Below are positions 8,293 through 16,843 of a stretch of DNA of 64,000 bases, piece after piece. The position numbers were made by a program, and so were the translations under genes. Position 1 is the first letter of the stretch. Every line of letters starts with the position of its first letter. Below the pieces are notes generated by a model. It did not search any database. It saw only the letters and a list, made by a program, of their open reading frames with translations, and was not told where the DNA came from. This DNA comes from Paenimyroides marinum (GTDB taxonomy: Bacteria; Bacteroidota; Bacteroidia; Flavobacteriales; Flavobacteriaceae), in NCBI RefSeq assembly GCF_900108395.1, contig NZ_FNXE01000007.1, positions 23,702-87,701 on the forward strand. The letters run 5' to 3'.

Positions 8293-9810
8293 TTAATCTG
8301 CTGATGAATTTACGTGTTGATAAGCACCTAAATCGGCAGAAGTTAATCTGCTTTTTCCTAATAAATCCTGAGGAACCTGCTGGGCATACGCAGCATTTCC
8401 AAAGTTAATTAACGACGTTGCCTTATCGGTAATCATTAGTTCATTTTTACTGGTATTGAAAAAATAAGGTTGGTGTTCATTAAAAGTTTTAGCAATTAAA
8501 CTATTGGTGTAATACGTGTTGTTGGTAAACTGGTAAGGAAAACTTTCGGTGTTGAATCTGTTGGCTGAATTTAAAAATTTGATTAAGCTGTATTCAAATG
8601 TAAAGCTGAAATTGGTTTCTTTGTTCGCTGGCACTAATAAAAGCGATTCGCTGGCATTGCCGTAAATAATACTGTTTTTAAACCGGGCTTGTAAGGCAAA
8701 TTCGTTTGTTCCGTCGCCATTATTTATGATTACAGCTGTTTGGTTTAACCGGCTCCAGTAATTGGCAAAGGTACAATGTATGAAATCATATGTTCCTCCG
8801 TAATTGATGTTTAAAGCCGCTACGCCACAATTATTTGTCACAATATTTGTACCGGTCACGTGAGCCACCTGTAACAGCAATCCGTTTTTTTCGCAGTTGT
8901 AAACCTGAAGGTTGTTTAAATTAACAGGAAGTTTATTTTTGTTGATGAATAACCCATCAATGGCGTTTTTGATGATGACATTGCTAAAAGAAGCATCGCT
9001 GTCTTGACTGATCCAGATACCGTCCCATTGTCCGGGAGTGTCTTCAAAGCTTGGTTCTAAACGATCACCCTGAAAAACAATTGGATTTTCAATAGAACCA
9101 TTGGCATTGATTGCTGCATCTGAAAAGGTAACCAAGCCTGAATTTCTGTGAAAATGCACTTCGGCACCTTCGGTAATGGTCAGAATTTTATTGGGAGGCA
9201 CCGCTGCATAACCATAAATAACATAAGGTTTATCGTTTGTCCATTCCAGTTCATTGCCATTTACGGCATCGTTTTCATCTAAAAAGAAACCGTAAATTTG
9301 TACATCGCCAAAGTTCAGACTTTCATAAGAACCATCCTGAAATTTTTGCGGGTACAGAAAAACAGCATCTTTAACCAAAGTAACCAGGTTTACTTTTTGT
9401 TGCTGGCTACCGCTTTGAAACAAAATTTCGTCGGTATATAAAAATTCCTTCCCGTTGGTTTGTTGTTTGATATCAACTGTGGTTTCTACAAAAATAAACA
9501 TACTGTCATTAGCCAGCAATTCCACATTTTCAAAACTTTTGCCTGCCATTCCGTCAACCATTAAACGAAAATTTGAACTTTCGCCTTTACTTAAACGAAT
9601 CGAAGGAATTTTAATGTCTTTATTGCTTTTATTGTATACTTTTAAATTATACGTACTTGAGCCGATGTTTGAAAAAATGGTATCCAAATAAACGGTGTCT
9701 TTAGAAAACGCTAATTCGGAACCAGATGAAGGTTCAAAATTAAAATCGTCACGGCAGGAAACGAAGCCGATGATGAAGAATAAGATGATGATGTTGTAAA
9801 AAATTCTCAT
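8293..9810 (-). CDS. Lipoprotein with beta-helix-like repeats, coupled to glycosyltransferase genes
   Basis: 505 residues from the ATG at 9810. The start is fixed by an ATGA overlap with the upstream gene's stop, and it places a lipoprotein signal ending in GFVSC (C19) at the N-terminus. Residues about 30-150 look like an immunoglobulin-like or ASPM-type beta domain (DTVYLDTIFSNIGSSTYNLKVYN). Residues about 190-400 have spaced N/G-rich beta strands of the parallel beta-helix type (NVIIKNAIDGLF, LQVYNCEKNGLLL, CTFANYW). The function is unknown. Surface location is inferred from the lipobox, and placement in a glycan operon suggests binding or processing of surface polysaccharide. A C-terminal GAYQH segment is typical of such flavobacterial lipoproteins. 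Confidence 0.78.
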   Translation of the reverse strand: MRIFYNIIILFFIIGFVSCRDDFNFEPSSGSELAFSKDTVYLDTIFSNIGSSTYNLKVYNKSNKDIKIPSIRLSKGESSNFRLMVDGMAGKSFENVELLANDSMFIFVETTVDIKQQTNGKEFLYTDEILFQSGSQQQKVNLVTLVKDAVFLYPQKFQDGSYESLNFGDVQIYGFFLDENDAVNGNELEWTNDKPYVIYGYAAVPPNKILTITEGAEVHFHRNSGLVTFSDAAINANGSIENPIVFQGDRLEPSFEDTPGQWDGIWISQDSDASFSNVIIKNAIDGLFINKNKLPVNLNNLQVYNCEKNGLLLQVAHVTGTNIVTNNCGVAALNINYGGTYDFIHCTFANYWSRLNQTAVIINNGDGTNEFALQARFKNSIIYGNASESLLLVPANKETNFSFTFEYSLIKFLNSANRFNTESFPYQFTNNTYYTNSLIAKTFNEHQPYFFNTSKNELMITDKATSLINFGNAAYAQQVPQDLLGKSRLTSADLGAYQHVNSSAD

Positions 9811-10763
9811 TGTAAAATATTTTCTAACCAATTTTTTATATGGTATTTGTTGTAAACTTCCTGCGGTAGCTTTTCAAACGGAGTATTTAAAAAAGAGTCA
9901 GGAATATTCAGATTATCGAAATCGGTTATTATAAAGATATTCTTTTCATTGTAAAAATCATAATTCTTTATGTTAGAATTATTTGTTATTAATTTTCGCT
10001 TCAAACCTAACGCTTCGTAAGGACGCATAGATAAGCCTTTTTGATTGCTATGTGCAATATCAATAACTATTTTAGTGTTTTCGGAATATTGGTAAATTTG
10101 TGAAAAAGGCGTACTAGTTTCAGTTATTGTAACCCCGTTGACGTTTACAGGTTTTGATTTTGATTTTGTTTTTTTTGCAACAATCAATGCTTGGGCATTC
10201 CATTTTTTTTCTTTTAAATAGGTTATTACTTTTATTATATTGTTTAACCTTGCATCTTTTGAGCCAAAAAAGAACGCGTCGTATGTTGGAAGTTTATCTG
10301 TTTTTTTATGAATATAAAAATTAGATATTTTCTTAAAATTATAATTGTTACAATCTTTTTCTTCAAAACTATAAAAGTCGTTAAAGTATGGTAAGGTGCT
10401 TTTTAATTTAGGTATTTTATCAAAGCTATCCCAATAAACTACTTTACGTGATTTGACGTTATCTTGAATGAAATTTAGAACTTTTGGGTGCAGTAAATCG
10501 GGTCTGAAAATTAAACAAACATCATATTTTTTTTGTTGATTTATATGGTTTAATTGTTGTTTTGCTTTCCAATCTTTTTTTAATGTTTTGTTAAAAAATA
10601 TTTTTCCTAAAAGATTAAAAATACGTTCAAAACTGTTTTTATATTGATAACTTTCAGGATCGATTTTGACAATCTGATATTGCTCCATTTTTTCTAACTG
10701 ATTTAATATAGCTAAATCAATATCAAAATGGTTTGGTGCAAAAAACAACAAATTCTGTTTCAT
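9807..10763 (-). CDS. Glycosyltransferase-like protein, LPS region (paralog B)
   Basis: 318 residues. I do not recognise a named family, but the C-terminal third has the pattern of a GT-B donor-binding half: GLSMRPYEALGLKRKLITNN, then NYDFYNEKNIFII. The RPYEAL stretch resembles the E-rich phosphate or nucleotide-contact segment of CgeB/GT4-like enzymes. It is clearly paralogous to the next upstream gene: about 50 C-terminal residues align closely, and both share FNK/LKKDW-type and DxxLIFRPDLL/DYVLMVNPGLF motifs. The predicted role is transfer of a sugar to the core or O-chain of lipo-oligosaccharide in the cytoplasm. Spacing to the upstream gene is 11 bases and the stop overlaps the lipoprotein start, so the set is one operon. 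Confidence 0.65.
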   Translation of the reverse strand: MKQNLLFFAPNHFDIDLAILNQLEKMEQYQIVKIDPESYQYKNSFERIFNLLGKIFFNKTLKKDWKAKQQLNHINQQKKYDVCLIFRPDLLHPKVLNFIQDNVKSRKVVYWDSFDKIPKLKSTLPYFNDFYSFEEKDCNNYNFKKISNFYIHKKTDKLPTYDAFFFGSKDARLNNIIKVITYLKEKKWNAQALIVAKKTKSKSKPVNVNGVTITETSTPFSQIYQYSENTKIVIDIAHSNQKGLSMRPYEALGLKRKLITNNSNIKNYDFYNEKNIFIITDFDNLNIPDSFLNTPFEKLPQEVYNKYHIKNWLENILQ

Positions 10764-10774
10764 AGTTAAATTTA

Positions 10775-11722
10775 TTAAAAACTAAAAGCGGTTCGTATCC
10801 AATTATCTAAAGTGTATTTTTGATAGAGTTCTTCAGACAAAGGTTGGTATTCTGAATTTAAAAAGGTTTCTGGAATTGTAATATTCTCATTATCAATTAC
10901 TAATATGTTGTTTTCGTTGTAAAAATCGTAGTCTTTAATTGTTGTATTATTTGTAATAATTTTTTTGTGTAATGCCATTGCTTCAAAAATTCTGAAACTT
11001 AAACCGGTTTGATTTTGCCGAACTAAATCGATTAATATTTCGGCCTCTTTCATTTTTTCAATAACAGTATCTAACTTAATATGTTGCTCTGTTAAATGAA
11101 TTTTTTTATTTACTTTTTTTGTTGCAGGGTTAGCTACTATAAATTCGTAATTTAAATTATTTGCGTCTAAAATATCTGCAATTTTACTTAGTATAATTTC
11201 GCGTTCGTGGGACTTAGATAAAATCATAAAAGCCTTGTTTTTTGGTATTGTATTTATATGTTTATCTAAGTAAATATAATTAGTCAGTAAAGATAGATAA
11301 CTATGTTTTTTTACATCATTAATATCAAATGAGAAAATCTTATTAAATAATGTATTATGATTTTCAGGTAACGGGATTCTTGCTAAAGAATCATAGTTAT
11401 AAGCAATAAGTTGATTGGTTTTAGCACGAAATAATGCTAAAATATCTTTTCTAAATAAACCCGGATTAACCATTAACACATAATCTTGTTTTGGCAATTC
11501 GTTAATCATTTTAATTAAAGTTCTGTTGCGGTAATCTTTTTTAATGTTTTTACCCAAAAATACTTTGTTTAAAAAATTACCGGCACGATGCCATTTGCTT
11601 TTATAAATATATTTAATAGCATTAAGATCTAAAAAAGTTACCTCTATGTCTTTTTGAATTAGAGAATCGGCAATTTTTTTATTAAATCCCCACAAATCAA
11701 AGGCTAAGATAGTTATCTTCAT
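10775..11722 (-). CDS. Glycosyltransferase-like protein, LPS region (paralog A)
   Basis: 315 residues, paralogous to the downstream gene. Shared features, in order, are the LAFDLWGFN/FFAPNHFDID N-terminal beta strand, the FLGKNIKKDYR basic segment near 60, YVLMVNPGLFRKDIL near 85, AYNYDSLARIP near 110, and GLSFRIFEAMALHKKIITNN plus DYDFYNENNILVI in the C-terminal half. This resembles a GT-B fold in which the late glutamate-containing segment holds the nucleotide sugar. No acceptor or donor can be assigned. It lies three bases after a GT2 gene and eleven before paralog B, in the same operon, so both copies probably add successive similar sugars. Codon usage looks like that of its neighbours. 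Confidence 0.65.
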   Translation of the reverse strand: MKITILAFDLWGFNKKIADSLIQKDIEVTFLDLNAIKYIYKSKWHRAGNFLNKVFLGKNIKKDYRNRTLIKMINELPKQDYVLMVNPGLFRKDILALFRAKTNQLIAYNYDSLARIPLPENHNTLFNKIFSFDINDVKKHSYLSLLTNYIYLDKHINTIPKNKAFMILSKSHEREIILSKIADILDANNLNYEFIVANPATKKVNKKIHLTEQHIKLDTVIEKMKEAEILIDLVRQNQTGLSFRIFEAMALHKKIITNNTTIKDYDFYNENNILVIDNENITIPETFLNSEYQPLSEELYQKYTLDNWIRTAFSF

Positions 11723-11725
11723 AAA

Positions 11726-12652
11726 TTAAATTTCTGTTATTTTTTGTTGTGTTTTTAAAGATTTTGATAAAGGTGCGCCTTGTAAGTACAATAGTAAAAA
11801 CGACCATTTGCGTGGTTTTATTATGCTTGCAAAAAAAGTTGTAAAAATTAAATAGATTAAAAGTAGATGTTTGCTTAAACAGCCAAAGTGTTTTTGAACC
11901 AGATAAACCAGCGATATTTTTAATTCTTTCTTTATGCGGTCACTGTGTTCAGTACTGATTCCATGGTAATGAAGATATTTTGCCGAAGGTACAAAATAGC
12001 AATTTTTTCCAATGTTTTTTAAGCGTAAACACACATCTGTTTCTTCATAATACAGAAAAAGATTTTCGTCAAAGCCGCCAATTTCATTAAAACTGTTTCG
12101 ATCAACCAGCATAAAACTACCTGAAACAGTATTGACTTTCATGGATTGGTTATATGATTTTTTTCGTCTGGGATATTTTTTTGAATCAATCAATTCAAGG
12201 AATTTCCTGCCAAAAATTTGTCGGGTGGTAGTGGCATAATGATCAAACGAAATAATTTCTTTTTCATGCTCGTTATAACTTTGCCCACCAACAATTCCAG
12301 CTGTTTTATTGTGTGTTATAAAATGGTAAAGTTCTGAAAGACAATCGTTAATAAACAAGGTGTCATTGTTTATAAAAGCAACATATTCTGAAGGCTCGGC
12401 ATACTGAATTCCCAACATGTTTCCACCACCAAAACCTTTATTGATTTTACTTCTGTGTACCGATACTTTTGAGTGTGATTTTTGGTCAAAATAATTTTTT
12501 AAATAATAATAATCTTCTTTAGCAGAATTGTTGTCAACCACATAAATTTTAAAGTTAAATGTATCGGGAGTTTTTGCTAAAATACTCTCGATACACGCTA
12601 CGGTATATTTGCTGGTGTTGTAATTTATTATGATAACTGCTACTTTTAACAT
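11726..12652 (-). CDS. Family 2 glycosyltransferase (rhamnosyltransferase-like)
   Basis: 308 residues with a GT-A fold N-terminus: VAVIIINYNTSKYTVACIESIL, the VVDNNS nucleotide-binding turn, KGFGGGNMLGI, and a YVAFINNDTLF segment where NND stands in for the DxD metal site. The second half has VSGSFMLVDR and the base-like motif YYEETDVCLRLKNIG, as in WbbL/rhamnosyltransferase enzymes. A C-terminal hydrophobic stretch (about 255-285) suggests membrane association. It probably adds a sugar to a lipid-linked LPS or O-antigen intermediate on the cytoplasmic side. It is the first gene of the four-gene minus-strand set ending in the lipoprotein; no exact TAnnTTTG box was found in the 89-bp divergent gap for this strand. 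Confidence 0.88.
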   Translation of the reverse strand: MLKVAVIIINYNTSKYTVACIESILAKTPDTFNFKIYVVDNNSAKEDYYYLKNYFDQKSHSKVSVHRSKINKGFGGGNMLGIQYAEPSEYVAFINNDTLFINDCLSELYHFITHNKTAGIVGGQSYNEHEKEIISFDHYATTTRQIFGRKFLELIDSKKYPRRKKSYNQSMKVNTVSGSFMLVDRNSFNEIGGFDENLFLYYEETDVCLRLKNIGKNCYFVPSAKYLHYHGISTEHSDRIKKELKISLVYLVQKHFGCLSKHLLLIYLIFTTFFASIIKPRKWSFLLLYLQGAPLSKSLKTQQKITEI

Positions 12653-12715
12653 AGATTATTTTTGGGTAAAAATAAATAAAATTCCAAGTTATACCTACAT
12701 TAAAGTCTTATAATC

Positions 12716-12723
12716 TATATTTG
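12716..12723 (+). promoter_or_regulatory. Bacteroidota -7 box TATATTTG for the GT2/kinase pair
   Basis: Exact match 18 bases before the ATG at 12742, in the divergent gap. An ATG at 12738 is out of frame and closes after 11 codons. Confidence 0.65.
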
Positions 12724-12741
12724 TACCATTATTTAAAATGA

Positions 12742-13527
12742 ATGAAAACAGCGTTACTCATATCAACCTATAACTGGCCGCAGGCATTAGAACTGATTTT
12801 TAAAAGCATACACGAACAAACTGAAATGCCCGATGAAGTACTAATTGCCGATGACGGTTCTACTGAAGAAACTAAAAAGCTTATCGATGATTTTATTGGT
12901 AAAAGTACGTTTAAAGTGCTTCATGTGTGGCACGAAGATTTAGGTTTTAGAAAAGCAATTGCTTTAAACAAAGCAGTTGCCAAAAGCAGTTGCGAATACA
13001 TCATTCAGATCGATGGAGATTGCATCATTCACCCAAAATTTATTGCCGATCATAAAAAGAATGCACAAACAGGATTGTATTTATACGGAACCAGAGCTAC
13101 CATCACAAAAGATGCTTTACCAGGAATTTTTAAGGGTAAACAAACAAAATTCAACTTTTTTTCAAAAAATTTAAAAAAGCGTTCGCGAACCATTCACAGT
13201 ACGTTGCTTTCTAAAATGTATCAACCACATCAGCATTTTTCGGGTAATTTCCGTGGATGCAATGTATCGTTTTGGCGGGAAGATTTTATAAAGATAAACG
13301 GATATAACGAAGCGTTTGAAGGGTGGGGCAGAGAAGACAGTGATTTGGTCATCCGTCTGGGAAACATGGGGGTTTGGGCAAAGCGTTTGCGTTATGCAGG
13401 AATTGTTTATCATATTTACCATCCCGAAAATTCAAGAAACAGGTTAGATGCAAATGATGCCATTCAACAGCAATCTATCCATCAAAAAATAATTCAAATA
13501 GAAAAAGGAGTTTCTCAATATTTATAA
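12742..13527 (+). CDS. Family 2 glycosyltransferase with galactosyltransferase-type C-terminus
   Basis: 261 residues. The GT-A domain starts at once (ALLISTYNWPQALELIFKSI), carries IADDGSTEETK, and has the DxD-type motif IQIDGDCIIHP near 90-100. The second half has the acceptor-side motif GYNEAFEGWGREDSDLVIRLGNMG, typical of the glyco_transf_7C extension. The histidine cluster YHIYHPENSRNR follows. The likely task is to add a hexose to the inner LPS core. It sits eight bases before the LPS-kinase-like gene, so the two are co-transcribed and probably act on the same core oligosaccharide. It does not share the operon of the divergent glycosyltransferases. Confidence 0.9.
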   Translation: MKTALLISTYNWPQALELIFKSIHEQTEMPDEVLIADDGSTEETKKLIDDFIGKSTFKVLHVWHEDLGFRKAIALNKAVAKSSCEYIIQIDGDCIIHPKFIADHKKNAQTGLYLYGTRATITKDALPGIFKGKQTKFNFFSKNLKKRSRTIHSTLLSKMYQPHQHFSGNFRGCNVSFWREDFIKINGYNEAFEGWGREDSDLVIRLGNMGVWAKRLRYAGIVYHIYHPENSRNRLDANDAIQQQSIHQKIIQIEKGVSQYL

Positions 13528-13535
13528 TTTATAAA

Positions 13536-14303
13536 ATGAAATTAACTATAAATCCGGAATTCAAATCAATTGAAAATGAACTTATTGACGCGATTGAAAA
13601 TTTTGATAAAAGAGGGCAACTTTTAGTCAAAGGCAGTCGGAATACCATTAAAATTTTTCAATCTTCTTTAGGCGAATTAAATATAAAATCGTTTAAAAAG
13701 CCCAATTTCATCAATACCATTGTGTATCGTTTTTTGAGAGATTCTAAGGCAAAGCGTTCGTATGATTTTGGTTTAAGATTGCTAAAAAAAGGAATCGGAA
13801 CGCCCATGCCAATAGCTTTTGTTGAATTTTCACAAGGAGTAGGGTTAGGAAAAAGTTTTTATGTGTGTCAGCAAATTGATGCGGAATATACGTACCGGGA
13901 TCTGGTTGAAAATCCTGAATTGAATCATCACGATGAAGTATTACGTGCCTTTACCCGGTTTTGTTACCAATTACATGAAAACGGAGTAGAGTTTAAAGAT
14001 CATTCGCCCGGAAATACGCTTATAAAAATAAATGAAGATCAATCCTATTCGTTCTACCTGGTGGATTTAAACCGAATGAACTTCCATAACCAACTATCGT
14101 TTGAGCAACGAATGTACAATTTACGCAGATTAACTCCCAAAAAAGAAATGATTGCTGTAATGGCAAACGAATATGCTAAAGTTTATACCGAAAAATCTGA
14201 AGCCGATATTTTTCAGCTTTTATGGCAATATACTACTGATTTTCAGGAAAAATTCCACAGGAAACAACGCATAAAAAAGCAGGTTAAATTTTGGAAGAAG
14301 TAG
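13536..14303 (+). CDS. Lipopolysaccharide kinase, InaA/Kdo-kinase family
   Basis: 255 residues with an RIO/WaaP-like protein-kinase fold. The catalytic loop is FKDHSPGNTLI (near 158-168; D is the base and N the metal ligand) and the metal-binding segment is FYLVDLNRMNF (near 183-193). An N-terminal lysine-containing strand (IKSFKKPNF) probably supplies the ATP lysine. In the family, such enzymes phosphorylate Kdo or heptose in the LPS inner core at the cytoplasmic membrane, which helps outer-membrane stability. Its partner is the GT2 eight bases upstream. Its 3' end overlaps the convergent WaaE-like gene by 20 bases. Confidence 0.85.
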   Translation: MKLTINPEFKSIENELIDAIENFDKRGQLLVKGSRNTIKIFQSSLGELNIKSFKKPNFINTIVYRFLRDSKAKRSYDFGLRLLKKGIGTPMPIAFVEFSQGVGLGKSFYVCQQIDAEYTYRDLVENPELNHHDEVLRAFTRFCYQLHENGVEFKDHSPGNTLIKINEDQSYSFYLVDLNRMNFHNQLSFEQRMYNLRRLTPKKEMIAVMANEYAKVYTEKSEADIFQLLWQYTTDFQEKFHRKQRIKKQVKFWKK

Positions 14304-15051
14304 CTTGTTCTTTCATCAATTTAAACATTTCTTTATAGCGTTCGCTGATTGCCTGTGCATAAATCTTGGAGATAATGTATCCTTTTTTACCATCTAAAAT
14401 TCCCAAACGGAAAAAATAACGGTTTAAAAAAGTATAAACAGGATGAAAAGCAGCCATAAAAACAGAAGGCTTTACATTTTTTTTAATTTTTTCTATAGCT
14501 TTAAGCTTGTTGTAATAAATTGCTTTATCTCTAAAATGTTCGTAACTGCTGTAAGAATAGTGCGTTAAGTAATTTTGTAACGTTCCGGTATGGGTAATAT
14601 TTAGTTTTTCATGAACCAAACCACGGTATTCCGCACCTTCTTTCTGGAAAAGCCTTAAGTTTTTATCGGTTCTTAATCCGGAAAAGCCAATGGGCTTATC
14701 TAAAAAGTAAAATTTTCTTTTAAAATAGTATCCTTTTTTGGGATTGTTCAGTTGAACAGTGGTTAAAATTTCTTCTTTTAAAGATTCAGAAATTCTTTCA
14801 TCGGCATCTATAAAAAGAATCCATTTGTGACTGGCATATTGCAAGGCAATATTTCTCTGGCTGGAAAAATCCGTAAAAGTATGCTGATAAACTTTTACGT
14901 GGGTAAATTCTTTTAAAATAGCCAAAGTTTCATCGGTACTATAAGAATCTACAATAATAATTTCGTCGGCAAAATCCAGATTATTTACTAAATCCCGTAT
15001 ATTTTTTGCTTCGTTAAGAGTAATTACCAATGCAGAAATCTTTGTACTCAA
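14284..15051 (-). CDS. Family 2 glycosyltransferase, WaaE/KdtX-like
   Basis: 255 residues. The motifs ISALVITLNEAKNIRDLVNNL, IIVDSYSTDET, SQRNIALQYASHKWILFIDADERI (the DAD metal site) and YRGLVHEKL are those of the WaaE/KdtX beta-1,4-glucosyltransferase-like group, which extends the LPS inner core. The start is a TTG at 15051: an in-frame stop lies at 15064-15066, no ATG or GTG occurs before the first conserved strand, and a promoter box ends 33 bases upstream. It is preceded by the heptosyltransferase-like gene, but that box suggests it can be transcribed alone. Confidence 0.9.
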   Translation of the reverse strand: MSTKISALVITLNEAKNIRDLVNNLDFADEIIIVDSYSTDETLAILKEFTHVKVYQHTFTDFSSQRNIALQYASHKWILFIDADERISESLKEEILTTVQLNNPKKGYYFKRKFYFLDKPIGFSGLRTDKNLRLFQKEGAEYRGLVHEKLNITHTGTLQNYLTHYSYSSYEHFRDKAIYYNKLKAIEKIKKNVKPSVFMAAFHPVYTFLNRYFFRLGILDGKKGYIISKIYAQAISERYKEMFKLMKEQATSSKI

Positions 15052-15084
15052 AAGGTGTTGTTTTTAATGAATGTTTTAATATGG

Positions 15085-15092
15085 CAAAACTA
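15085..15092 (-). promoter_or_regulatory. -7 box TAGTTTTG for the WaaE-like gene
   Basis: Exact TAnnTTTG on the minus strand, between the GT9 stop codon and the TTG start at 15051. A TTG occurs 13 bp upstream, shorter than the usual spacing. Confidence 0.5.
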
Positions 15093-15093
15093 T

Positions 15094-16158
15094 CTATTTT
15101 AAATGCAAATTAAGAAATTTTCTTAACTTTTCTTTAAATAAATTAAATTCTAAAAGTGCGTAAAATCTATCGGCCTGTTTTTTTATTTTTTTGTTGGATA
15201 ACCCTTTCAGTTCTTCGGGGAAATAATCTTTTAAATGAACACTTGTATGATTAATGCCGTCTTCAAAAGTGGCCCAGACATTTTTGTCGATCCAAGGCGA
15301 AAAAACAATAAATGTTTTTTTTCCTAAAGCTTTAGACATATTGATTGCACCACCGTCGTTACCGATAATCAAGTCGCATTCGTTTGCCAAAGCTATAAAC
15401 GAACGTAAATCGCCGCCCAATAGATCAAAATAAATTTTAGATTGTGTTTCGGCTGATAATTGATCGTAAACTTCTTTTGCTTGATTTTTTTGCGATGGAA
15501 AGTAATTGAACAAAATATTAATATCGTAATTCAGACCTAAAAAATCAACCATTTGTGCCATTTTATCCAACGGATAGGTTTTACTTTCGTCGGATCCCAA
15601 CAAACTAATCATCACCGTTTTTCTGTTCAAGTTAACCAGATGTTCTTTTAAGCTGTTTTTAGCTTTTTCAATTTCTTTATCAGTCAGATACAATTTGGGT
15701 TCGGTTGCTAAAGGTTTTTCAATTCCCAAAGGTTTTAACAAAGCCAAACGATGTTCAATTGCCAAACCTAAATGTGATTCTGGCTGGGTGTGTTTTATAA
15801 CATTATCGGTATATAGAAACGTTCTTCCCGACTTTTTATACGAAATTTTTTTAGTTGCCTGATTGATGAAAACATTTACCCAGCTTTGAATTTTTGAATA
15901 CGCATCAATAACAATATAGTATTGGTTTTTATTGACTTCTTTGCTAAAACGGATTAATTTTAGCAAACCTTTGTTTTTCTTTTCGTTAAAAACAATTAAT
16001 TCATCAATAAACGGATTGTTTTCTAAAACCGGCAACGTATTACTGTTGACCAGATAGTGAACAGTAGCGGTTGGAAAAGCTTTTTTAAGATTTTTGCACA
16101 ACAAAGAGGAAATAAGTACATCTCCAATCATTTTGTGCTGAATTACTAAAATCTTCAT
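15094..16158 (-). CDS. Family 9 glycosyltransferase, heptosyltransferase-like
   Basis: 354 residues, the usual size of WaaF/WaaC-type enzymes with two Rossmann domains. The N-terminus ILVIQHKMIGDVLISSLLCKNLKKAFP holds the conserved early aspartate of GT9 enzymes. The C-terminal domain has ISLLGSDESKTYPLDKMAQMV and LIIGNDGGAINMSKALGKKTFIVF, the ADP-heptose-binding stretch. It transfers heptose or a related sugar to the Kdo or heptose of lipid A core. It is driven by its own promoter and followed by the WaaE-like GT2. The basic C-terminus (KLRKFLNLHLK) may help membrane contact. Confidence 0.9.
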   Translation of the reverse strand: MKILVIQHKMIGDVLISSLLCKNLKKAFPTATVHYLVNSNTLPVLENNPFIDELIVFNEKKNKGLLKLIRFSKEVNKNQYYIVIDAYSKIQSWVNVFINQATKKISYKKSGRTFLYTDNVIKHTQPESHLGLAIEHRLALLKPLGIEKPLATEPKLYLTDKEIEKAKNSLKEHLVNLNRKTVMISLLGSDESKTYPLDKMAQMVDFLGLNYDINILFNYFPSQKNQAKEVYDQLSAETQSKIYFDLLGGDLRSFIALANECDLIIGNDGGAINMSKALGKKTFIVFSPWIDKNVWATFEDGINHTSVHLKDYFPEELKGLSNKKIKKQADRFYALLEFNLFKEKLRKFLNLHLK

Positions 16159-16175
16159 ATCATCGTGTTGTCGGA

Positions 16176-16209
16176 CAAATCTAAGAAAATTATATATGTA
16201 ATTTTACAA
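16176..16209 (-). promoter_or_regulatory. GT9 promoter: TTG-N23-TAGATTTG
   Basis: On the minus strand a TTG (16209-16207) is followed after 23 bp by TAGATTTG (16183-16176), 17 bases before the ATG. The spacing is at the long end of the accepted range. Confidence 0.55.
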
Positions 16210-16227
16210 TATACAATTATACTTTCT

Positions 16228-16743
16228 TTATAAATTCTCAGTAGCAGCATTTTCTTCTTCTATATTTTGCCCTGATTTAAGCATATTTAATGCTGTTTTA
16301 GCAAGATTACTATCAGGAAATTCATTCAAAATTTCTTGATAATAATACTTTGCTTTGTTCCCGTTTCCCATTTGAGCATAACTAAAAGCTATATTATTTA
16401 AGCCCATTTCTATATAGCTTATTTTTGAGTCAGATAAAAGTGTTAAAAATCTATATTTATCAATCCATTTGTTTTCTCGAAAATAGGCAACACTTTTTTC
16501 GAAAGATTTGATTGCACCAGAATAATCATTTAATTTTATAAGATTAATCCCTTTCTTATGATCTTTAGCAAAATACGAGCGTGATCCATATGACAATATC
16601 AGATAGGTTAATGCTCCTAAAAGAACTGGTTCATCAATATCTAATAAGTAATAGATGATTATGAGAACTGCCATAAAAACTACTTGAGTGATTACAGTAA
16701 TCCAATTTGTTTGTTTTATCGTTGGAATATTATTTTTTGACAT
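16228..16743 (-). CDS. Membrane-anchored tetratricopeptide-repeat protein
   Basis: 171 residues. Two hydrophobic segments near 14-35 and 38-54 form a hairpin. They are followed by about three TPR-like helical pairs: DYSGAIKSFEKSVAYFRENK, NIAFSYAQMGNGNKAKYYYQEILNEFP, and DSNLAKTALNMLKSGQ. The TPR part most likely faces the cytoplasm and binds a protein partner, but no partner can be named. It lies alone between the GT9 promoter and the sulfatase gene, with a 100-base A+T-rich gap on its 5' side. Confidence 0.72.
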   Translation of the reverse strand: MSKNNIPTIKQTNWITVITQVVFMAVLIIIYYLLDIDEPVLLGALTYLILSYGSRSYFAKDHKKGINLIKLNDYSGAIKSFEKSVAYFRENKWIDKYRFLTLLSDSKISYIEMGLNNIAFSYAQMGNGNKAKYYYQEILNEFPDSNLAKTALNMLKSGQNIEEENAATENL

Positions 16744-16843
16744 ATCTTGTAATATTAAGATTAATTTTATGTTTAAAATTTAGTTTATAATAAAACCTTA
16801 CTTAATTATTCTGTATTTTACAATAGTACAAATTAATATTTAT

